Below are positions 56,225 to 64,000 of a stretch of 64,000 bases of DNA, piece after piece. The position numbers were made by a program, and so were the translations under genes. How positions within the stretch are numbered: position 1 is the stretch's first letter; the number at the start of each line of letters is the position of its first letter. The notes under the pieces were generated by a model. It did not search any database. It was not told where the DNA came from and was given only the letters and a program-made list of their open reading frames with translations. This DNA is from Nocardioides marinus (GTDB taxonomy: Bacteria > Actinomycetota > Actinomycetes > Propionibacteriales > Nocardioidaceae), in assembly GCF_013408145.1 (NCBI RefSeq), contig NZ_JACBZI010000001.1, positions 2,060,001 through 2,124,000 on the forward strand, written 5' to 3'.

Positions 56225-58936
56225 TCAGGACGGGAGGGTGTCCCCCGGCTGCGTCGGCATCCTGCGCACGAACCAGTCCGAGCGGGCGTCGGAGACCTGC
56301 TCGAGCCGCGCCTCGGCGCTCAGGACGGTGGATCCGTGCGGGCCGGCGAGCACCAGGCCGAGCTCGAGGCCGCTGACCTGGGGGATGTCGTTCTGCAGCT
56401 GGGCGACACGACGGATCAGCCGCTCGACCTCCCCGACGTCGACGACGTCGGCGCCCCGGTAGCCGAACAGCAGCGGGGCGGAGCGGACCTCGCGCACCAT
56501 GGCGGCGGCGTCCCGGGAGCCCAGGGGCGGGATGCGGTAGGACCGGTCGGCCAGCAGCTCGGTCATCGGACCGGAGATGCCGAAGGAGACCACCGGCCCG
56601 AACAGCGGGTCCTCGAGGCTGCGGATGGCGATCGGCACGCCGGGCGGGGCGGTGCGCTGCACGATGAAGCCACCGGAGTCGTCCTCGCCGACGAGCTCGT
56701 GCAGCGACGCCCAGGCGTCGCGCATGTGGTCGGGCCCGTCGATGTTGCGCCAGACGTGCGCGAGGTCCGGACGCTCGCGCAGGTGCTCGGCGGTGGCCTT
56801 GAGTACCACGTCCCAGCCCAACGCCTCGCCGGCGGCCACGGCCTCCTCGAGCGTCGAGACGGACGGGGCGGGCCACAGGTCGATGTCGTAGCAGGCCAGC
56901 AGCTCGCGCAGCTCGTCGCGGGCCACGTCGACGCCACCGGGCCGGTCGCCCAGCAGCCGGCCCACGATCTCGCGGGCCCGGTCGCCGTCGACCTCGTCGG
57001 GGCTGGGCGGCGGTCCGTCGGGGGTGCGCAGCCACACGGCGTACTCCACGACGCGGGCCAGGGCACGCACGGCCGCCTCCACGGCGGGGTACGACGGCAC
57101 CGACCCGCGGCCGGCGGTCGATCCCGCCACGTCGGGGACGCGCAGCAGCTCGGGGACACCCTCGACACCGAGGAAGGTCGAGACCAGCGGCTTGTCGGAC
57201 TGCTCGCCGATGGCGGCCAGCACGTTGGCGACCTCCTCCCCGGACACGTTGAGCGGGGGGATGTAGACCGCGACCACGGAGTCGACGTCGGGGTCGTCGA
57301 TGGCGGCGTCCAGGGCGTCCTCGAAGTCCTCCGCACCGGCCTCGGCGCCGAGCGCGACCGACTTGTTGACGACGAGCCCGACGGCGGCCGCCGCGTCGGC
57401 GGCCAGCAGCCCGAGCGCGTCGGAGTTGCCGACGATGGCGACCCGGCGCCCGCGCGGCAGCGGCTGGTGGGCGACCAGCTGCGCGACGTCGAACATCTCC
57501 TCGAGGGTGTCGACCTGGATCACGCCGGCCTGGCGGAACATCGCGTCGACCGCTGCCGGCGGGGCGGCGATCTTGCGCACCGCGTGCCCCATGGGGACGC
57601 CCTGGGTGGTGCGACCGGAGCGGACCGCGACGATCGGCTTGCGCAGGCTCACCCGGCGCGCGATCCGCGAGAACTTGCGCGGGTTGCCGATCGACTCGAG
57701 GTAGAGCAGGACGACCTCGGTGGAGTCGTCCTCCTCCCAGTACTGCAGCAGGTCGTTGCCCGACACGTCGGCACGGTTGCCCGCGCTGACGAACGTGGAC
57801 AGGCCCAGGCCCCGGTTCTGCACCTTCTCCAGGATCGCCGAGCCCAGCGCGCCGGACTGGCAGAAGAAGCCCGCCCGACCGCGCGGCGGCATGACCTGGG
57901 AGAGCGAGGCGTTGATCGACACGCTCGGGTCGGTGTTGATGATGCCCAGGCAGTTCGGGCCGATCAGCCGCAGCCCGTAGGAGCGGGAGAGGCCCACCAG
58001 GCGCCGCTGGCGCTGGCGCCCCTCCTCGCCGGTCTCGGCGAAGCCGCTGGAGATGACCACCAGCCCGTGCACGCCCTTGGCCGCGCAGTCCAGCACCACG
58101 TCCTGCACCGCGTCGGCCGGCACGGCCACGATCGCGACGTCGACGTCGTCGGGGATGTCGGTGACCGACTTGTACGCCGGCAGCCCCGACACCGCGCCGG
58201 CGGTCGGGTTGACCGCGTAGACCCGGCCGGTGAAGTCGCCGTTGACCAGGTTGCGCACCAGCGTCTGGCCGATCGTCTCCTGCCGGCGGCTCGCGCCGAT
58301 GATGGCGACCGAGCGGGGGTTGAAGAAGCGCTCGATGGAGGCGGCCTCGGCGCGGTGCTCGCGGCCCTGCATGACCCCGATGGCGGTGTCGGTGGCGTCG
58401 ATGGGGAACTCCAGGACGAGCACGCCGTCCTCGTACTCCGTCGCCACGCGGTAGCCGGCGTCGCGGAAGGTCTGGATCATCCGGGAGTTGTCGGGCAGCA
58501 CCTCGGCGACGAACTTCTCCAGCCCGCGCTCGCGGCCGGCCTGGGCGAGGTGCTCGAGGAGCAGCTGGGCGATGCCACGGCCCTGGTGGGCGTCCTCGAC
58601 GAGGAAGGCGACCTCGGCCTCGCCGGCGCGCAGGGTGTCGTAGCGCCCCACCGCGATCATCCGGCCCTGCAGCACCAGCACGAGGGCGACCCGGCGGTCG
58701 TGGTCGACCTTCGTGAAGCGCTCGACGTCGCGGTCGGAGAGCCGCGGCATCGGCGAGAAGAAGCGGTAGTACTTCGAGCGGTCGGAGACCCGGCTGTAGA
58801 AGTCGACCAGCAGCTCGGCGTCCTCGGGGCGGATCGGCCGGATGTGCGCGGTGCTCCCGTCGCGCAGCAGGACGTCGGCCTCCCAGTGCCGCGGGGGCGC
58901 TGCGGGGGCCGGGGGCTGCTCGGGGGCGGCACTCAC
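56225..58936 (-). CDS. GNAT acetyltransferase fused to NDP-forming acyl-CoA synthetase (Pat-like)
   Basis: 903 residues. N-terminal GNAT domain (about 30-190; VEDAHQGRGIAQLLLEHL binds acetyl-CoA), then CoA-binding (FFNPRSVAIIGASRR), succinyl-CoA ligase-like (FFCQSGALGSAI; GNRADVSGNDLLQYWEED) and ATP-grasp domains to the end. The GNAT-first order is that of actinobacterial Pat-like lysine acetyltransferases that modify acyl-CoA synthetases; the ligase part is usually regulatory. GTG 58936 follows TACATT (58944-58949) by 7 bases. Divergent from the topoisomerase gene. Confidence 0.9.
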   Translation of the reverse strand: MSAAPEQPPAPAAPPRHWEADVLLRDGSTAHIRPIRPEDAELLVDFYSRVSDRSKYYRFFSPMPRLSDRDVERFTKVDHDRRVALVLVLQGRMIAVGRYDTLRAGEAEVAFLVEDAHQGRGIAQLLLEHLAQAGRERGLEKFVAEVLPDNSRMIQTFRDAGYRVATEYEDGVLVLEFPIDATDTAIGVMQGREHRAEAASIERFFNPRSVAIIGASRRQETIGQTLVRNLVNGDFTGRVYAVNPTAGAVSGLPAYKSVTDIPDDVDVAIVAVPADAVQDVVLDCAAKGVHGLVVISSGFAETGEEGRQRQRRLVGLSRSYGLRLIGPNCLGIINTDPSVSINASLSQVMPPRGRAGFFCQSGALGSAILEKVQNRGLGLSTFVSAGNRADVSGNDLLQYWEEDDSTEVVLLYLESIGNPRKFSRIARRVSLRKPIVAVRSGRTTQGVPMGHAVRKIAAPPAAVDAMFRQAGVIQVDTLEEMFDVAQLVAHQPLPRGRRVAIVGNSDALGLLAADAAAAVGLVVNKSVALGAEAGAEDFEDALDAAIDDPDVDSVVAVYIPPLNVSGEEVANVLAAIGEQSDKPLVSTFLGVEGVPELLRVPDVAGSTAGRGSVPSYPAVEAAVRALARVVEYAVWLRTPDGPPPSPDEVDGDRAREIVGRLLGDRPGGVDVARDELRELLACYDIDLWPAPSVSTLEEAVAAGEALGWDVVLKATAEHLRERPDLAHVWRNIDGPDHMRDAWASLHELVGEDDSGGFIVQRTAPPGVPIAIRSLEDPLFGPVVSFGISGPMTELLADRSYRIPPLGSRDAAAMVREVRSAPLLFGYRGADVVDVGEVERLIRRVAQLQNDIPQVSGLELGLVLAGPHGSTVLSAEARLEQVSDARSDWFVRRMPTQPGDTLPS

Positions 58937-59003
58937 GTCAGGAAATGTACCGGTCGGCGCGCCCCTGCCCGGACCGTCGGCGCCGACAGTGAGAATGGGG
59001 GCC
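58937..59003. promoter_or_regulatory. Divergent promoters, pat-like and topoisomerase genes
   Basis: Only 67 bases separate the two start codons. TACATT (minus, 58944-58949) and GAGAAT (plus, 58991-58996) each end exactly 7 bases before their gene's start, so both messages are predicted leaderless with promoters back to back. Confidence 0.6.
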
Positions 59004-61487
<2,484 letters not shown>

Positions 61488-61491
61488 GGAC

Positions 61492-62217
61492 ATGGCTCCC
61501 TCGACCCGTGCACCCCGGCGTGCGCGCCGCGCCGCCGCGCCGCTCGCCGCCCTGCTCCTCGCCCTGCCGGTCACCGCCTGCAGCGGCTCCGAGGAGCCGG
61601 GTGAGGACTCCGCCGACCCTGCCGAGGTGATGGCCGCGGCCAAGACCACCTTCGACGAGACCAGCGGGGTGCGGATCACGCTCTCGACCGACGACCTGTC
61701 CGAGGGCGTCGACGGGTTGCTGCGCGCCGAGGGGGTCGGCACCCACGACCCGGCCTTCGACGGCTCCATCGTGGTCCGCTACGCCGGGATCGAGCCGACC
61801 GTCCCGGTCGTGGCGATCGACGGCACGGTCTACGCCCAGGTGCCGCTGACCATCGGCTGGTCCGAGGTCGACCCGGCCGAGTACGGCGCTCCCGACCCGG
61901 CCGGGCTGATGGACGCCGACACCGGCTTCTCCTCCCTGCTGGTGGAGACCGAGGGGCTCGAGCAGGGCGAGCAGGTCCGCGGCGGCACCGACAACCGCGA
62001 CGTGCTCACCACCTACACCGGCACGGTCGCCGGCGACGTGGTCTCGGGGATCATCCCCAGCGCGACGGGCGACTTCGACGCGACGTACACCGTCAGCGAC
62101 GACGACGAACTGCGCTCGATGGAGCTGACCGGCGACTTCTACGGTGCCGGGTCGATGACCTACTCGATCACCTTCGCCGACTACGGCGCCGAGCCGAGCA
62201 TCTCCGCCCCCGAGTGA
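61492..62217 (+). CDS. LprG/LppX-like lipoprotein
   Basis: 241-residue lipoprotein: basic start, hydrophobic stretch AAPLAALLLALPVTAC with lipobox PVTAC, then an acidic linker and an LppX/LprAFG half-barrel domain with KTTFDETSGVRITLSTDDL, FDGSIVVRYAG, VYAQVPLTIGW and FDATYTVSDDDELRSMELTG. Mycobacterial LprG carries lipids across the envelope with MFS exporter P55. The next gene is such an MFS protein, overlapping by 4 bases, so a transport pair is likely. Confidence 0.86.
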   Translation: MAPSTRAPRRARRAAAPLAALLLALPVTACSGSEEPGEDSADPAEVMAAAKTTFDETSGVRITLSTDDLSEGVDGLLRAEGVGTHDPAFDGSIVVRYAGIEPTVPVVAIDGTVYAQVPLTIGWSEVDPAEYGAPDPAGLMDADTGFSSLLVETEGLEQGEQVRGGTDNRDVLTTYTGTVAGDVVSGIIPSATGDFDATYTVSDDDELRSMELTGDFYGAGSMTYSITFADYGAEPSISAPE

Positions 62218-64000
62218 GCGCCCCGACCGACGGGCCGGTGACCCGGTCCCGGCTGCTGCTCGGTCTGGCGGCGGGCGCGGTCGCGTTCGCCGCCGCCGAC
62301 ACCTACGTCGTCGTCCTGGCGCTGGTCGACATGATGCAGGGCATCGGGCTCTCCCCCGAGCAGCTGCAGCGGGCGGCGCCGATCGTCTCCGGCTTCCTGC
62401 TGGGGTACGTCGCGATGCTGCCGCTCATCGGGCGGATCGCCGACCTGCGCGGCCGGGTCCCGGTGCTCATCGCGGCCCTGGTGGTCTTCGCGTTCGGCTC
62501 GATCCTCACCGCGGCCGCCTACGACATGACCACCATGGTCGGGGGCCGTTTCCTCCAGGGGGTCGGTGGTGGCGGGCTGGTGCCGGCGACCCTGGCCCTG
62601 GTCGCCGACCTCTACCCGGTGCACCGCCGCGCGATCCCGCTCGGGATCGTCTCCGCGGTCCAGGAGATCGGCTCGGTGCTGGGCCCGCTGCTGGGTGCGG
62701 TGGTCCTCGCCGTCGCCGACTGGCGGGCGATCTTCCTGCTCAACCTCGCCGTCGGCCTCGTCCTCGCCGCCGCGATCGCCGCAGTCGCCGGTCGAGAGCA
62801 GCTGGTCGAGCAGCGAGGAGCGCCAGCGACGAGCGGGCCACCTCCGGTGGTCGAGCAGGGAGGAGCGCCAGCGACGAGCGGGCCACCCCCGGTGGTCGAG
62901 CAGCGAGGAGCGCCAGCGACGAGCGGGCGTCGAGACCACCTCGACTGGCTCGGCGTCCTGCTCCTCCTGCTCGCGATGGTCGCCGGGGCGCTGGTCTTCC
63001 AGCCGCCCACCCAGCTGCTCACCGACCTCACCTGGGGCCAGCTGTTCATCCCCTTCGTCGACGACGGTGGCCGCTGGCTGACCCCGGTCGGGGCGGTCGC
63101 GATCGCCGCGGTGGTCCTGCTGCTGGTGCGCACCCTGACGGCCCGCCGCCCGCTGGTGGACCTGCGTGCCTGGGGCCGCTCGCTCCGCGAGGCCGACCTG
63201 GTGGGGGCGACGTACCTCGCCGTGGCGCTCGGCGGGGTGATCCTGGCGTTCGCGACCGCCGACCCGAAGGTCGAGGTCTTCTCCGAGCAGGGCTGGTGGT
63301 ACCTCCTCGGCGCCGCGATCGGCACCGTCGCCTTCGTGGTGCACCTGCGCCGCGCCGAGGCCCCGCTGCTCCCCCGCGGCACCCTGGCGGCGCGCCCGGC
63401 CTGGGGCTCGGTCGTCGTCAGCTTCTTCGTCGGCGCCGCCCTGATCGCGGCCCTCATCGACGTCCCGCTCTTCGCCCGCACCACGGTCTACCCCGAGTCC
63501 CAGCTGATGGCGGCCCTGGTGCTGCTGCGGTTCCTCGCGGCGCTGCCGGTGGGCGCGGTCGTGGGCGGCTACCTCACCCGCTCCCTGCCCGCGGGCGTCG
63601 TCACCGCTGCGGGCATGCTGATGGCCTCCGGAGGCTTCCTGGCCATGTCCCGCTGGGACATCACCAGCCTGGAGTCGTGGACGTCGACGGTGCCACTGGT
63701 GGTCGGCGGCTTCGGCTTCGGCCTGGCGCTGGCGCCGGTCAACGCCGCGATCCTGGCCAGCACCGCCGACGCGGTGCACGGGGTGGCCTCGGCCATGGTC
63801 GTGGTGGCCCGGATGGTCGGCATGCTGGTCGGCATCTCGGCCCTCACCACGATCGGGCTGCGCCGCTACTACGCCGAGCAGGCGGGGGTCCCGCCGGTGC
63901 AGGAGGTCTGCCCGGCCGGGACGACGCGCTGCTCGGAGTACTCCGACCTGCTCAAGGCCGCCGGCATCGCCCAGGAGCAGACGGTGTTCCTCGGCGCCGC
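62214..64000 (+). CDS. P55-type MFS exporter, runs off the window end (partial), with 15-residue repeats in the central loop
   Basis: Multidrug/lipid MFS transporter, at least 595 residues seen. GTG 62214 overlaps the lprG-like stop (GTGA). TM1 ADTYVVVLALVDMM, TM2/3 loop with GRIADLRGRVPVLIAA, TM4 VGGRFLQGVGGGGLVPATLALVADLYP, TM5 IGSVLGPLLGAVVLAVADWRAIFLLN, then a cytoplasmic linker with three copies of VVEQRGAPATSGPPP, and further helices to YYAEQAGVPPVQEV, a periplasmic or loop segment. 14 helices are expected by family. The repeats lie between helices 6 and 7 and should be tolerated. Confidence 0.88.
   Translation, partial: MSAPTDGPVTRSRLLLGLAAGAVAFAAADTYVVVLALVDMMQGIGLSPEQLQRAAPIVSGFLLGYVAMLPLIGRIADLRGRVPVLIAALVVFAFGSILTAAAYDMTTMVGGRFLQGVGGGGLVPATLALVADLYPVHRRAIPLGIVSAVQEIGSVLGPLLGAVVLAVADWRAIFLLNLAVGLVLAAAIAAVAGREQLVEQRGAPATSGPPPVVEQGGAPATSGPPPVVEQRGAPATSGRRDHLDWLGVLLLLLAMVAGALVFQPPTQLLTDLTWGQLFIPFVDDGGRWLTPVGAVAIAAVVLLLVRTLTARRPLVDLRAWGRSLREADLVGATYLAVALGGVILAFATADPKVEVFSEQGWWYLLGAAIGTVAFVVHLRRAEAPLLPRGTLAARPAWGSVVVSFFVGAALIAALIDVPLFARTTVYPESQLMAALVLLRFLAALPVGAVVGGYLTRSLPAGVVTAAGMLMASGGFLAMSRWDITSLESWTSTVPLVVGGFGFGLALAPVNAAILASTADAVHGVASAMVVVARMVGMLVGISALTTIGLRRYYAEQAGVPPVQEVCPAGTTRCSEYSDLLKAAGIAQEQTVFLGA
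62801..62940. repeat. Three-copy 45-bp array in the MFS gene, ending in a 50-bp palindrome-ended element
   Basis: Copies at 62801-62845 and 62846-62890, and a third core at 62891-62927 completed to 62940. The third copy has inverted ends GGTGGTC and GACCACC. The 37-bp core equals the hrpB core read on the opposite strand, with two C/G exchanges; the 8-base linkers differ. The length is a multiple of 3. Confidence 0.95.

Overview
The window is a dense, very GC-rich (clearly above 70%) chromosomal segment of a Gram-positive actinobacterium. Its gene order (argCJBDFRGH, pheST, infC-rpmI-rplT, ribDEBH under an FMN riboswitch, rsmB-fmt-def-priA-metK-coaBC-rpoZ-gmk-mihF, and split pyr/car genes), its mycothiol-type enzyme and its actinobacterial mihF all fit that. 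The protein sequences and a characteristic short palindromic repeat suggest Nocardioides or a close relative (Nocardioidaceae); that assignment is inference. I found no rRNA, tRNA, prophage, insertion sequence, CRISPR array or secondary-metabolite cluster. Almost everything is core metabolism or information processing, mostly on the minus strand.

Layout. 0.1-10 kb: a complete arginine operon read right to left, argC-J-B-D-F-R-G-(Nudix)-H, followed by a 3-methyladenine DNA glycosylase. Nearly every junction is a 4-base ATGA/GTGA overlap. The operon starts at a promoter covered by two tandem ARG-box-like sites, and the mRNA looks leaderless. 10-18.7 kb: a mycothiol-dependent enzyme, pheS-pheT, a DUF817 membrane protein, an orphan soluble histidine kinase and infC-rpmI-rplT-trmH, with infC starting at a rare AUC codon. 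19-23 kb: a PAP2 membrane phosphatase, an SseB-domain protein, a small membrane protein with a uridine-kinase-like protein, a PH-domain protein and hisG-hisE. 23-27 kb: the riboflavin operon ribD-ribE-ribBA-ribH behind an FMN riboswitch. 27-38 kb: rpe, a stand-alone LigD-type polymerase, rsmB, fmt, def, a motor-less priA, metK, coaBC, rpoZ, gmk and mihF.

38-54 kb: pyrimidine synthesis in two operons. One is carA-carB-pyrD(class 2)-pyrK-pyrD-like(class 1B)-pyrF-lipoprotein. The other is pyrR-pyrB-pyrC-hrpB. A small zinc-ribbon gene and a Na+/H+ antiporter lie between them. Both operons start with a nearly identical leader of about 45 nt that matches the PyrR RNA-binding consensus and can pair with the Shine-Dalgarno sequence, so one PyrR probably controls both by blocking translation. 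The class 1B PyrD-like protein has lost the catalytic Cys motif although PyrK is intact. 54-64 kb: a phosphodiesterase, a DUF5998 protein, a sulfotransferase, a GNAT/acyl-CoA-synthetase fusion (Pat type), a ParC/GyrA-type topoisomerase subunit, and an LprG-like lipoprotein overlapping a P55-type MFS exporter that runs off the window end.

The most unusual signal is a short palindrome-ended DNA element (core about 37 bp, full form 50 bp). It forms tandem 45-bp arrays inside two unrelated genes: four copies in hrpB and three in the MFS exporter. Each array keeps the frame, but the same DNA is read in a different frame in each gene. A diverged copy lies between priA and metK, and a minimal 22-bp form supplies the start codon of trmH. 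A second repeat family follows the stop codons of both trmH and priA. Many genes have a TANNNT hexamer 6-7 nt before the start codon, which suggests frequent leaderless transcription.
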